In this document: one piece after another, positions 1-10,823 of the stretch
Position numbering within the stretch: position 1 is the first letter of the stretch
How the letters are laid out: each line of letters opens with the position of its first letter
NCBI GenBank assembly: GCA_021018815.1
Contig: JAITYX010000034.1
Location: 3,782,001-3,846,000, forward strand
DNA length: 64,000 bases
Source of the DNA: Talinum fruticosum
Lineage: Eukaryota > Streptophyta > Magnoliopsida > Caryophyllales > Talinaceae
Direction of reading: 5' to 3'
Notes under the pieces: generated by a model
What the model was told of the DNA's origin: nothing
The model's database searches: none
Seen by the model: only the letters and a program-made list of their open reading frames with translations
Position numbers and translations under genes: made by a program

Positions 1-72
1 CAAATACCCTTTTTGGAAACTTGTAGCTGACTCTTGAGTTTCATAGGATTTTAGGTATTCTCTCAGCTGACA

Positions 73-222
73 TTATTTTGTCATTATGCATTTGAAGGAT
101 ATGTTAAACAGTCCATGTAAATTTTCAGAGATATGATTCCGGGTGTGAACCCGGAGCTTATACAGGTTTTTCACTTCTAGAATGTCGAAGCCTCTTGACT
201 CAGTAGCATGGTTGAGGCAGTA
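73..222 (-). CDS. possible 3'-terminal exon of an unidentified host gene
   Basis: On the minus strand a pyrimidine-rich tract ending in CAG is followed by a 150-base open stretch that reads YCLNHATESRGFDILEV at its start and ends with TAA. The tract looks like a splice acceptor and the composition looks coding. I do not recognise the protein. The TE insertions immediately to the right (288 onward) would lie in its preceding intron. A chance ORF is possible; support is only the acceptor and codon quality. Confidence 0.25.
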   Translation of the reverse strand, partial: YCLNHATESRGFDILEVKNLYKLRVHTRNHISENLHGLFNISFKCIMTK

Positions 223-287
223 CTGAAAGAAAAGAAAATTTGTGAGTTGTGTGACATGTCTCATGCTGTCATAAGTTCAATATGTTA

Positions 288-1625
288 TGAAGGTTTGCTC
301 TTGGAGAGACTAAGTCACCCTAGAGGGGGTGAATAGGGTGATGAAAGATTTTAAATAAAAATCAAACTCTTTTTGCACAAAACCGAGGAGAAGCAAATTT
401 TGAGTCTAGATTGAACTCGAAAGGTTGACAAACGAAGTACATTGAAACCCACCTGGTAGAAAAACACGGACGAGTGCTAATCCAAGTACCAAGTCAAATC
501 CACTAATTGAATCCTCAATTACAAAGGGCTAATTGTTCCCTTAGACAATTCCTTATCTAATCTAGTACTTCCTAACCGAGATAACCTTTACATAAGAGAC
601 AACCGAGCTGAGTTATCCACAGCTCGGTCAAGGGACTTACCAAGAAAGTAAAAAAATGTAAGTGATTACAAGACTTTTCTTTACAACTCGAGAGAATGTG
701 AAATACGGAATTGGAGTTGTAAGTTGAAGATTGTATAAGAATGAGACCAACAAATGGCTCAACAATAAGTTCGGCAACCTTCAAGTCTTGCAAAGTGGCT
801 TCTATTTATAAGCACCCGGGTAGAGTGACCGTTAAGGTCCGATTCCGGACTTATGATCTTCACTAGCCATTGTAACGGCTATTTTTGAGTCACTCAAAAG
901 AGATTCGTTGGGATGTGAATGTTGGGCAATGACTCTTGGCTCCAAAGATGGTCCAATCAACCTGTGGTGATTGAAAACCGAAGTGGAAACAACGGTTGGG
1001 CCTAGAGTTGGAGTTTTCCGCTTTGACCAAAACAACCACGACACGGCGTATGAGCCATATCCGAAAGTAGCTATTTTCCGTATGTTGGTTTAACGGTTAG
1101 AAACCGATTGCTTTTGTATTTCAAAAAAATAGATTAGGCTTGTTTCAATAACTTACAAAAGCAAAACACTTTGGTACTCTACTTTGGTCCAAGATTCTTA
1201 ATTATTTTACGCCTAAAAGAGTGAAATTTTATGAGTCTAATATCCATTAGGTTCAAATTCCATCTTGAGTCAATCCTTAAGTGATCAAGTAAGAAAGAAT
1301 AAAATATTGGAGTAAATGAACTTCATCTTAACAAACAATTCTCCATGCATAAACTTACTTAAAGATAAAGAATTAACGTTGTAATTCTTTTTAACGTGAA
1401 CTGCAAAGTCGGTGCTTAGACTAAATGTGATAGAGAAAGTATTTGAACATACGATGGTTCCGAGTGATGTCCGAGTGGGTTAGAAACACTAAATAGAGAT
1501 ATGTAACAAATATGCTTCGAGTGGGTCGGACTTGAATGAAAACTTAGATAAGAGTTTCTATTTAACTCGGAATGACTTAGAATCAAAACCTAAGAGAGGT
1601 ATAAAGAGTTATACCTTTGTCTTCA
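288..1625 (-). repeat. solo LTR 1 of a SIRE-type copia element
   Basis: The sequence has the termini shared by the window's other SIRE LTRs: on the plus strand it begins TGAAGGTTTGCTC and ends GTCTTCA. It is flanked by a 5-bp target duplication TGTTA (283-287 and 1626-1630). The conserved U5 hairpin TCACCCTA/TAGGGTGA lies just inside the left end, and a TATA box (plus-strand TATTTATA, 803-810) lies mid-LTR. No primer binding site or internal region adjoins it, so it is a solo LTR from intra-element recombination. Confidence 0.85.
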
Positions 1626-1641
1626 TGTTATCTTCATGTTA
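1626..1641. repeat. 16-bp junction of target-site copies between two solo LTRs
   Basis: The spacer between the LTRs reads TGTTATCTTCATGTTA. It consists of two copies of the TGTTA target duplication around TCTTCA, which are also the last bases of the preceding LTR. An 11-bp tandem duplication of LTR end plus target site explains it. Confidence 0.8.
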
Positions 1642-3582
1642 TGAAGGTTTGCTCTTGAAGAGGTTAAGTCACCCTAGAGGTGGGTGAATAGGGTGATGAA
1701 ATAGAAAGCAATTGTGAGTCTAGATTGGACTCAGAAAAATACAAGACACGAAGTTATGTGGAAACCCTCTTGCGTAAAACCCTACCGGATAATGCTAATC
1801 CAAGTATTAAGTCAAATTCATTATTTTAAATCCATAAAATCCAAGGATTGACTCCTTACTGCAATTGCTCCCTTAGACAATTCAATACGATTTTTCCTAG
1901 ACTTGGAAATTTCCTTATCCGATATAGTACTTCCTAAGTGAGATAACCTTTACGAGTTAGGGACAACTAGGACAATCGAGCGGAGTTAACCCTTACGGTT
2001 CGGTTAAGGACTTTACGAGGAATTGAAAATGTAAGAGTAGATTACAAGACTTTTCTCTTTACAACTCACAAAGTAAGAACTTCGGTGTGGAGTTGTAAAA
2101 GCTAGAAGATCGAGAGAGAGAGAGAATAAGTTCCGATCTAGCAATGTTCATCAACAATCTTGAAGTCTTGTAGAAAGACTTCTATTTATATCGAGTAGGG
2201 CACAACAATTGTTGTGATTGATTTTGGGCTTGAGAGCTTCACTAGTCGTGACGGATAGTATGAGTCACTCGTAAAAGGAGTCGTTGCAAAATAAATGTTG
2301 TGCTTGGGTCCTTGGCTCGAAAAGTAGTCAATCCCACTGGTTGTGATTGAGATCCGGAGCGGAAACAATCGTTAGACTCAAAGTTGAAGTTTGCCGGAGT
2401 TGGTAACAAACAACCCCGATACGGTGTTTGACTTGTCCATAAAATGTGTTTTTCTCGTCTGTTAGAAGCCGCTTGCTTTTACTTTTCAAAATAAGATTAA
2501 AATACTTAATTAACCTCCAAAAGCAAATAAAAATGGTACTCAAAGTATAAAAATATTTTGGTCCAAAATTAAGTAAGGATAATAATTAATTCATAATAAT
2601 TAAGTGCTTATTTATCCTTAACCTAAAAGAATGAAATTTTCTAAGTCTAATATTCAATATATTCAAATTTCATCTTGTGTTTATCCTTAAATGATTGAGA
2701 TGTTAATAGACCTGGCAAACCGACCCGAATCGAATGGGTCAACCCCAACGATCCGAAACCCAAACCGAATCGACATCCGAAAGTTGAACCGATTTTGACC
2801 GAAAACCGAAATGAACCAACCCAAACCGAACCGACCCGAAATCTAATGAACCCGATTCCGACCCGAACCGAAACCGAACCGAACCCAAAATGACCCGAAC
2901 CGAATCGGACCCGAATCGATTTAACCCAAATAAAAGTGACCCAACCCACATTTTTTTTAAGAATGGACTTTTGTGCCTATAGTGGTATAATTTTTAATCA
3001 ATTTTGACCCAAAAAGTGACCCGATTACGACCCGATCCGAAATCAATCCGAATTGAACCCAAACGAGATTGACCTGAAGTTGAACCGAACCGAACCAAAG
3101 TTGACCCGAACCAAAACCGAACGAACCCGAACGAGATCGACTCAAAGTTTACCCGAATCGAAGTTGACCCAAACCCGAACAAGATTGACCCGAAGTTAAC
3201 CCGAACCGAACTAACCCGAACCGAATGACTCGATTGCCAGGTATAGATGTTAAGAATAAATAGATATAATGCTTCTCATAGAACAAGTAAATAATTTCTT
3301 TAAGTAAACCGACTTAGAAATGTGAATTAACGCAGTAATTCATTTTCATTTAACTTATGAAGTCGGTGCTCGGAATAAGATATGTTTGTGAGATTATTTA
3401 CTCATGACAACTCTCCGAGTTGTATCCGAGTGGGTCAAAAACCCGGTGAATTGTGTTCTACTCACGAGATGGTTTCGAGTAGGTCGACAAGTATTGAAAA
3501 ACCTAAAGATGAGCTTCTTAGAAACTTTGAATGACTTGAAATAAAAACCATAGAGAGATAAAGAGTTATACATGAGTCTTCA
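1642..3582 (-). repeat. solo LTR 2 of a SIRE-type copia element, carrying a MITE
   Basis: It has the same termini and U5 hairpin as the LTR at 288-1625, and is followed by TGTTA (3583-3587), the same target duplication that precedes it (1637-1641). Its TATA box is at 2183-2190 on the complementary strand. Removing the MITE at 2707-3245 and one 8-bp target copy leaves about 1.39 kb, close to the 1.34 kb of its neighbour. The two LTRs are clearly diverged, so they are probably separate insertions rather than the pair from one recent element. Confidence 0.83.
2707..3245. mobile_element. hAT-like non-autonomous MITE with a CCGAA-type internal array
   Basis: An 8-bp target duplication GATGTTAA (2699-2706 and 3246-3253) flanks 12-bp terminal inverted repeats, TAGACCTGGCAA against TATACCTGGCAA, with one mismatch. 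An 8-bp duplication with a TAG...GGCAA end is typical of hAT elements. The interior is almost wholly degenerate tandem copies of CCGAACCGACCCGAA-like words. The glycine/phenylalanine/serine-rich ORFs here are translations of that array, not genes. The insertion lies within the second solo LTR. Confidence 0.8.
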
Positions 3583-3789
3583 TGTTATAATTCTAGGCCA
3601 AACATCCTTGGCTTCCCTGAAAATTTTTGCGAGTTAATGGCTTTTGTTGACATACATTTCCTTTTTTTTTTTTAATGAAAAGGTGAAATTTCCATTGAGC
3701 CTTCAAACATAAACATCTCGAACTATTTACAGCACGGGAAAGTTGTGAGAGGAAGCCCACCTTCTAGAGGGTTTCTTCCTTCATAACTT

Positions 3790-6700
3790 AGCTACTAAAA
3801 ATTGTTAAAATATTCACAACCACTCCTCATAACCAACATTTTTGCTCGGGTGAAATCTTCTTCTGCATATGAGGCTTGATTCTGATTGACAGCTCCCACT
3901 TAATCTGCTTGCAAATCCCTTGTATCTGTAGTTTTGGGTCACCATAACATCTTCTGCACCCTTCAGTCCAAATGTTGTAGACACAAGCTGCAAATATGGC
4001 ATACACTTACCTTCTGACCGCTTTTGATTTTTCAGTTTTGCTCTCCAACCAAGGTCAGGTGTAGTCAGTTATGCCCATTGCATATATGCTGCAGTATTTC
4101 CTTGCTGAAATCACACTAGAAAAATAGGTGTGTACTGTCTTCTTGTATGTGAGAACAAAAGACAGTTTTTGTCACTGATCATGATCCCCATTTGTGATAC
4201 TTCCCATCCTTGGTATGCATCGATTGATCATTATTATAGCCTGGCTTGAATTTCTCCTTTAGCTTATTTAGCTTAACCCATATCAGCTCTGTCCTGGTTT
4301 TGCATTATACTCCCAGAACTCTGTACCCCTTAAATATACTTCATTGACCCATTTTACCCATAATGTGTCTGCTTTTGATGCAATGACCCATATCAATTTC
4401 CATCGTTCCATATTGCAGGCCCTCTAATTTTTAGACCTCTCTCTTTCTTTGGTGAGCAAAGTCTGTCCCAAGCAACTAAAGCCACTCCTCTTTTTCCTTC
4501 ATTTCCCCATAGGAAGCCTCTGCTGACTTGTTCAATCTGTTAGTAACAGCTTCAGATAGCATGAAAATGGAAGACCAGAAGGACAGCATAGACAATAGTA
4601 GAGTGTTTATGATCTGACACTTTGCAGCATATGAAAAGTTCCTTGTTGCAATGCTTCTAAGCCCAGTAGTAATTTTCTCCACCATAATTTGACAATCTGC
4701 GACACTCCATTTAGATGGAGGCAAAGGCATACCCAAATATTTAATAGGTAAGGACCCAATACTAAAACCTGTTCTTTGAGCTATAAGCCCTTGCGCATTC
4801 AGGCTGACTCCGTTTGTATAAAGCTGGGATTTAGCTTTGTTGGCCACTAAGCCCGTCACATGTGAAAAATGTTCAAATCCATCCATTAGCAAGTTGATTG
4901 AACATATATCATCCTTGCAAAACATCAAGTCATCAGCAAAATAAAGTGATAACAGCTTTAGCCCTTTGCATTGTGGATGGTACCTTAAACCATTCTGTTG
5001 AGCCTAGAAGTGTAGAGTTCTGGACAAGTACTCCATAATCAGAATAAAGAGTAAGGGTGATAATGGGTCACCCTGTCTCAAACCCCTCTTTCCTTCAAAA
5101 TTACCAAACACCTCTCCATTGAGTGTAATTGAAAAGCTTGTTTTAGTTACACATTGCATTATCCAGCCCATAAATGTGGGGGAATTTTTGCTTTAAACAA
5201 CTCTAAATAACATCTTGCGGAGACTGATTTTCTTCTATACAACTGAATAAGGTCTTGAATAACATCTTGGGGAGACTGATTTTCTTCTATACAACTGAAT
5301 AAGGCCTTGAATAATCAGCACATTTTCAATTGTGTTTCTATCAGCCACAACAGCTCCTTGGTTCTCATGTACTAAAATGGGCAGTACTTCTTTCAGTCTA
5401 TCAGAAACCATCTTAAACCATCTTGGAAATACATTTGTACACTACATTACAGCAAGCAATAGGCCTAAATTCAGAGGCTTTGAGAGGTTACTAACCGTAG
5501 GTATTAAGGTCAGCAGAGTGTTGTTCAGCTTGTCAGCATATGTCCAGTTTTGAAAAAATCCAGTATTGGATCTATGATATCCTGCCCAATAATATGCCAT
5601 GCATCTTTAAAAGAACCACTCCGATACCCATCTGGTTGATTGAGAACATTGCCTGTTCACATCCTGTTCTGTAAATGACCATACCAATAATTCAAGGCAT
5701 TACATTTTCTGTAGCAGTGGGAGCATTTCCCAAAAGCTTTTGGTAAAATCTGAAGAACACCTCCTGAATCTCTTTGAGGTCGTGTCTAAGATTCCCCCAT
5801 TCATTTTCCACTACTGTGACATCGTTTCCATAATACCTCTTTTTCAAGCAGGTATAAAATACTCTTGAGTTCTGATCACCCTCCAAAACCCACTGCTCCT
5901 TACATTTTTGCTATAGGAAAGATATTTCCGAGTCATGTTTGGTTAAAAATGCCTCTAGAGCTGCCCTTTCTTGAGTTTGCAATTCCACATTAAAAGAATC
6001 CATTTGCAGCTTCTCTTGTAACTGATGTAGGTGTTTCCTACTAACTTCAACCTGTTCCCCAATAGAACTGAATTCTTTCCTGTTCAATCTTCTGAATTTG
6101 CCTTGCAAAATGTGCAGTTTGTTGCAAATCTGAGCCGTTCCAAAACCTATATTACCTTAGAGGTTTTGAGCAATCATGTCTTCAAAGTTCTTTGATCTGC
6201 TCCACATATTGAAGTAGTAAAATCTGCCTTTTCTTTCAGGCTTCTGATCATTCAAAGAGATGAGAATTGGGGCATGGTCAGAGGTGTCCTGAGCAAGGAA
6301 TTTCACTGGAACCCTACCATAATTCATCAACCAAGCAATATTATCAAATGCTCTGTCAATTTTTGAGTAGATTCTAGTCCATCCACATGATTATTGCACC
6401 ATGTATATTTCTGTCTAGTCCATTTTAGTTCTTCCAACTCACACTTATCCAAACAATATTGAAAGTCTTTCAAAGCACTAGGGAAAATGGAAAGACCTCC
6501 AGGTCTGTCCTCAACGGTTAGAACATTGTTGAAATCACGTAAAACCACCGATGGTTCATTAATGGAGATGCTTTCAAGATCATTCCATAAACTTTTCCTC
6601 TCATCATCATCATTAGAACCATACACAAAGGTAATATAAAAATTTTTGCCTGCCACTGCCACATTGCAGTGAATATATTGTGCTCCCATACTTATTAAAT

Positions 6701-6894
6701 CCAAATCCGCTTGCTTTGATCCCAAAATACCCAGATTCTCCCTCTGGGATGTTCCCTGTTGTTAAAAGCACTCGAATCCTTGCAGAAAAATTACGAACCT
6801 TGGCTGACTTTGCTTCCCTAACCTTTGTCTCCAAAAGTCCCCAGATAAATTCCCTATTCAGCCCCCTTACATTCCAAGCAATAATGTTATCCAT
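3790..6894 (-). pseudogene. LINE ORF2 endonuclease/reverse transcriptase, broken
   Basis: This is the polyprotein that nicks target DNA and copies the LINE RNA. The start is the ATG at 6894, MDNIIAWNVRGLN, the usual beginning of plant L1 ORF2. The endonuclease follows with a DFN motif (near 6530). The reverse transcriptase shows LRQGDPLSPLLF (about 5058-5090) and the catalytic FADD box (about 4921-4942). Downstream, SLPIKYLGMPL and the thumb region are readable (4476-4800). Multiple frameshifts and stops are present, there is a 52-bp tandem duplication at 5209-5312, and the residue before DFN is Arg rather than the usual Gly. The element cannot be active. Confidence 0.85.
5209..5312. repeat. 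52-bp tandem duplication inside the LINE RT
   Basis: Two near-identical 52-base units begin AACATCTTG at 5209 and 5261. They differ at a few bases. The duplication lies in the reverse transcriptase region and is not a multiple of three. Confidence 0.85.
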
Positions 6895-6899
6895 ACCCC

Positions 6900-7890
6900 C
6901 TGGGGTCTTCACAACCACACTTCCTCCACTACCTTTTTGTTTACCATGCCTTTGTTCAGTGCTTATGGGGGTAAGCATCTCACCAATGACAATTTGCTCC
7001 TCTACAAGACGATTCTCATGTGGTCAAGATGGTTCTTTTTCAACGGGTATTGATTCTGTCACAGTTTCATTAGGCATTGTATTTTTTACTTTCCATACCC
7101 AGGTACCCTATTTCTTCTTGCATTGCTCCTCATTGTGCCCAAAGCCTTTTGCAACTAAAGCATTTAGTCGGCTTCCATTCAAATTCAACTCTCTGTCCTA
7201 GTAACAAGCCAAATTCATTTTCAAAGAAAACCTTCTCGAGCAGTGTAATACTGACTTCAATCAACATTCTAGCATAATTTGCTCGCGTTCTTGCTTCCAG
7301 TTATGATAGGCACCCCAATCAAACTACCAATTTTGCTTAGAGAAGGAGAACTCCAATGTTTCAGATCAAGACCTGGGAGTTGAACCCACACAGGGACAGT
7401 CTGGATTTCATCTCTGAAGTTTGCTCTGCACCAAAAAAAAAAAAAAAAAAATCTCTGAAGTTTGCAAAATCTGGAAACCTCGGCTTCATGACGAGTGGTC
7501 TGCTATCAAAATGGTAAAACCCAGATTGAAAAACCTAATCTCTACTCTCTACATTGTCAAAACGGACCCAAAAAATCCCATTCTTCAATAAGACAATTTT
7601 CTCAATGTCATACTGCCCCCAAATTTTCCCAACAGATTTACCATCTATGCACTCAGGTTGAACAAAACAAAGTTTGGGTCTGGCATTAGGCAAAGAACTA
7701 ATATCAAAATCCTCCCAGACCGATTTCTTCCTTTCTGCTGTTTCCCCAATTCCCTATTAGTTTCAACTGGCCAGATTTCTCAATTCCATTCCTATAATCA
7801 ATCAATGAATCATTTGGAGGTGAGATGAGCGTAACAGATGTGTTAGATCCATTGTGAGTCGTAGATTGTGAGGGTCTCGATTGCTTTGTT
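6900..7890 (-). pseudogene. LINE ORF1 RNA-binding protein (DUF4283 / CCHC type), broken
   Basis: Plant L1 ORF1 proteins bind the element RNA. Reading minus-strand fragments together: an N-terminal region with LPNARPKLCFVQPE near 7670, a DUF4283-like stretch with FQSGFYHFDSRPL near 7500, the diagnostic VPVWVQLPGLDLKHWS (about 7335-7395), and a CCHC knuckle with C-F-S-C and G-H-N-E-E-Q-C at about 7115-7170. The knuckle is split by a one-base insertion after its second Cys. A short poly(A) insertion at 7425-7450 interrupts the DUF4283 region. ORF1 ends close to the ORF2 start. Confidence 0.75.
7410..7465. mobile_element. 26-bp poly(A) insertion with 15-bp target duplication
   Basis: The 15-mer ATCTCTGAAGTTTGC occurs at 7410-7424 and again at 7451-7465. 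Between them lies TCTGCACC followed by 18 A. This is the signature of target-primed reverse transcription that copied only a few bases upstream of a poly(A) tail, inserted into the older LINE. Confidence 0.8.
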
Positions 7891-7900
7891 GATCGCTGAG

Positions 7901-8657
7901 GAGCTCAAGCTTGAGGTTGCACCTTCCTTAGCATTGTGGTGGTGCACGCTAGTTACCTGAGCTTACCTTGCACAGAGAGAAAAGCAACCCTCCTGCTCTC
8001 GATTTGATATGTCAAACGTTCATTGACTTTTATACTTTCCTCTGTGATATTAGGCACATCAAGTTTAATAATTCACAACGTACATATCCTATTCTGTTTG
8101 TTTTCTGTGTTTGTGCCCTCTCCCCCTTTTTCTGGGTGGTCCTATTACCCTTTGGGCATACCTATGGAGGCAGAAAATCCATAGAAGCGTGCAAAAATTC
8201 ATATTTGTCGCATCTTTCTGGACTGCAATTGAATAGGTTGTTGGCTTTTGCTGCAGGGCGGCGTACTGCTCTCTCATCTGGTGCAGCAGTTCATAGACCT
8301 TTCCCATTTTTATTCATTTATTTGACCCTAACTAGCAACTGGATTAAGCATGTAGCTTACAGTCATTGGTGCCCGTAAACAATGACAGTTCTCTCTCCTC
8401 TGAATGACAAATCTCATTGCTTTGCCTTTTCACTGGAAACTGTCATTGTCTGAACAAAATATTTGGTGTTGAGTAAGACAGAATTATACCCTAGGTGTAT
8501 GAGTAAGTATGCAGATAGAATTCATCGCACTGTTGTGTAATCTTAAGATTTTTGTACTAGTTGGTAGGTTTTGAAAGTGAAGCGACAGATTAGGTCAATG
8601 AAGAGGTTTGTAGTGCTACCATTACATCATGTTTGATGATAACACTTGCAGGAAAGG
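7901..8657. other. unassigned sequence, possible host intron/exon
   Basis: No TE signature is visible. The only coding-like piece is the minus-strand stretch 8162-8307. The rest is unremarkable AT-moderate DNA. Confidence 0.4.
8162..8307 (-). CDS. possible exon of an unidentified host gene
   Basis: On the minus strand an ATG opens MGKVYELLHQMREQYAALQ, a charged helix-like segment. The frame stays open to a good splice donor, CCATAG|GTATGC, after 8162. It lies on the same strand as the candidate terminal exon at 73-222, so both could belong to one gene whose intron collected the LINE and the solo LTRs. The opposite strand also reads openly here, so the call is weak. Confidence 0.22.
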
Positions 8658-8880
8658 TGATGTACCTAGGAGCCTCAAAGAGAGTGGACAGCTAACTTAG
8701 CAAAATGGACGCAAACTGCAAAGGCTAGGTTGTACCCAAGAAGAGTGATGTTGGGGAAAAAGAGGAGAGGGAAAATGTGGAGAGGTGGGGGAGTTGAGAT
8801 TTGGTTGTTAGGTAGGAGGGATTGTGAGGGGAAAAGATGGGAGGCAACCAAGAAGCTAGGTGAAAGAGGGGTTCCCCAAA
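8658..8880 (+). repeat. left arm of inverted repeat
   Basis: It pairs with 9611-9848. The best-conserved part is the inner half (about 8820-8871), which suggests the two arms are related by inversion and have drifted at their outer ends. Confidence 0.75.
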
Positions 8881-9610
8881 GCCAGTTTTACCGCCGAGTT
8901 TGACCTTTGTTTAGTGTTTCAAGCATAACTTTTTCCACACAAGTCCAACGTTAGTCGTTCACATATGGTTGGAAAGCTCTTTCCCTAAGCTTTCCGACAA
9001 TACCTTTTCTAGTTGATTGGAGCCTTTTGCAAAGAGTTATGATTGTTTGAATTGGGATCATTAGCTGTGTGAAAGTGACTGACAGTGACATGTTGGCTGT
9101 CCCACTTTTTGCGCCCCTCCCTTGTTTTTGGCTGTTGTTGCTCACAGCCCTAGGATGATTTATTGGGGTTTTAAACCCTTGGATTCAGATGTAATACCCT
9201 AGACATTCCCTTGCTATAAATATGTAGAGTTTGGAAGTGCTTAGGGTCTTTTGCCAATTGATGAATGAAAGTAGAGCTTTGCTCCTTTGCCCCTTTACTT
9301 ATCTTAATTTGTTGGCACGATTAAGTGGTGTTCAGACAGTCTAGTTTAGCTAATGGCGGTGTCTTATCCATTAGTTAGATTAGTGCCCTACCCTAATCTC
9401 TTTGGTTGTGTCTCTCATCCAAGGTGATTAGTTTACCGGTTTTAGCCTAACTTCAGTATATCCCTTGTTTTCACTCCCTGACCATCTTACCCTCGAACTT
9501 TCCCCTCACCTTCACCCATCAACTTAGTTTTCCCCCTCACTCATTCCCCTGATTCCCCCTTCACACAAACAACGGACCTTGTGCAACTGAGCTCTATTTG
9601 TGGTTTTGGT

Positions 9611-9848
9611 GACTTTGAGGATTCCCCTCTTTCACCTAGCTTCTTGGTTGCCTCCCATCTCGTCCCCTCACAAACGACACCCTGCCAACTGTCCATTCAC
9701 CAATTTCCAGATCCCTCACCTCTCTATATTTTCCCCCTCCACAAATTTCCCGAGATTGCTCTACCCAGGATCATCCTAGAGCTTGTGGCCTTGCTTTCTT
9801 TGCCTTGATTGCTACCCACTCTGCCCTTGAAGGCTCCTAGGTACATCA
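9611..9848 (-). repeat. right arm of inverted repeat
   Basis: This is the reverse complement of 8658-8880 with scattered substitutions and small gaps. The ORF at 9581-9808 on + overlaps it but has no recognisable product. Confidence 0.75.
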
Positions 9849-9907
9849 ATTGCAATCTCCTTGTTTGGCTTAACTTAACTTGCTTCCTCAACCATAGTTC
9901 CCCTTCA

Positions 9908-10417
9908 CCACCTCCCCTGTGTTGTGCATGGCATAATTCGTCTGTCTTGTATTTATTTACCTCTTTTTGAACGCTTGTTTGTTACCCACGGTTTTCCTTG
10001 TTTGCTCTCATATTTGTTTGCTTCTTTAACCGTTGCAATTCAAAAATATTTTTACGGATTTTTGAAAATATCCTCTTTGCCTATTGGGAATAGATAGCAT
10101 AAATTTGGACCTCCTCAAACCGCCACCTCCCCTGTGTTGTGCATGGCATAATTCGTCTGTCTATTGGGAATAGATAGCATAAATTTGGACCTCCTCAAAC
10201 CGCCACCTCCCCTGTGTTGTGCATGGCATAATTCGTCTGTCTTGTATTTATTTACCTCTTTTTGAACGCTTGTTTGTTACCCACGGTTTTCCTTGTTTGC
10301 TCTCATATTTGTTTGCTTCTTTAACCGTTGCAACTCAAAAATATTTTTACGGATTTTTGAAAATATCCTCTTTGCCTATTGGGAATAGATAGCATAAATT
10401 TGGACCTCCTCAAACCG
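9908..10417. repeat. tandem duplication, units 215 + 80 + 215 bp
   Basis: Unit 1 (9908-10122) and unit 3 (10203-10417) are near-identical 215-mers, starting CCACCTCCCCTGTG and ending CTCCTCAAACCG. Unit 2 (10123-10202) is the same unit with its middle 135 bases deleted. The last unit runs directly into the candidate exon at 10393-10480, so part of that exon's start is present three times. Confidence 0.9.
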
Positions 10418-10823
10418 GACTGGGGATCCATCAAGGATGGTAGTGGCTATACTGAAAATTGTGTGAAACACTGGACCAGTGTTTATAAACCACTCATATG
10501 CATCTTATTACTTTCACAATGTTGAGATTGTTTTGGTTTTAATTTTTTTTAACGAAAGGGCCTGTATACCACTTTATGCCACTAGTAGATGGTGTTTTCT
10601 ACGAACAGTAGTTATAGGATCTCTCCATTATTCTAGTTTCTGATTTTTTGTTATTTTCTAGTTCTCATATCTAAATCTACCTTGACAGGTGGAGAGATTT
10701 GCCTGTCTTTACACGAGCCAGGTGACTAACTTGAGCTTATACTCTCCCGATAAGTACTACAGGCCTAGCGAGGATTTTATGCCCCATGAGTTCGGCATCC
10801 TTTGTGAAGCACATGTACTCTGA
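10393..10823 (+). CDS. last two exons of an unidentified host gene
   Basis: Proposed join is 10393-10480 and 10689-10823. Exon one reads INLDLLKPDWGSIKDGSGY and ends at the donor GT of GTTTAT. Exon two follows the acceptor CTTGACAG, begins VERFACLYTSQ and ends MPHEFGILCEAHVL then TGA at 10821-10823. Both keep one frame across the splice, and the composition is convincingly coding. I do not recognise the family. Upstream exons are not evident and may be lost or disrupted by the tandem duplication, in which case this is a gene remnant. The exon one acceptor (AG at 10391-10392) is a guess. Confidence 0.5.

Larger units (their letters stand above)
3659..7900 (-). mobile_element. decayed L1-type LINE, minus strand
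   Basis: On the minus strand the order is ORF1 (RNA-binding protein), ORF2 (endonuclease, reverse transcriptase), then a 3' end with a poly(A) run, seen as poly(T) at about 3661-3673. Both ORFs carry frameshifts and stops. The 3' boundary is set by the poly(A); the 5' boundary (about 7900) is only approximate, and I found no convincing target duplication. Confidence 0.85.
8658..9848. mobile_element. inverted-repeat element of uncertain class (foldback or MULE-like)
   Basis: Arms at 8658-8880 and 9611-9848 are inverted copies of each other. Matching blocks include GATGTACCTAGGAGCC and a 40-base block around GGGAGGCAACCAAGAAGC. The interior (8881-9610) holds a CTATAAATATG TATA-like site near 9221-9231, followed by sequence resembling a retroelement leader. 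No transposase is visible and I could not fix outer ends or a target duplication. It could be a non-autonomous Mutator-like or foldback element, or two inverted copies of another repeat. Confidence 0.5.

Noticed and set aside
2647..3182. Overlapping Gly/Phe/Ser-rich ORFs on the minus strand
   Set aside because: They are six-frame translations of the CCGAA-type array inside the MITE, open in several frames at once with no independent coding signal.
3583..8100. Target duplication for the LINE
   Set aside because: A loose match (TTGACATACATTTCC near 3645 against TTGACTTTTATACTTTCC near 8024) needs gaps and several mismatches; not convincing.
8658..9848. Pack-MULE carrying a gene fragment
   Set aside because: Long inverted arms fit, but there is no 9-bp target duplication, no defined ends and no recognisable captured exon.
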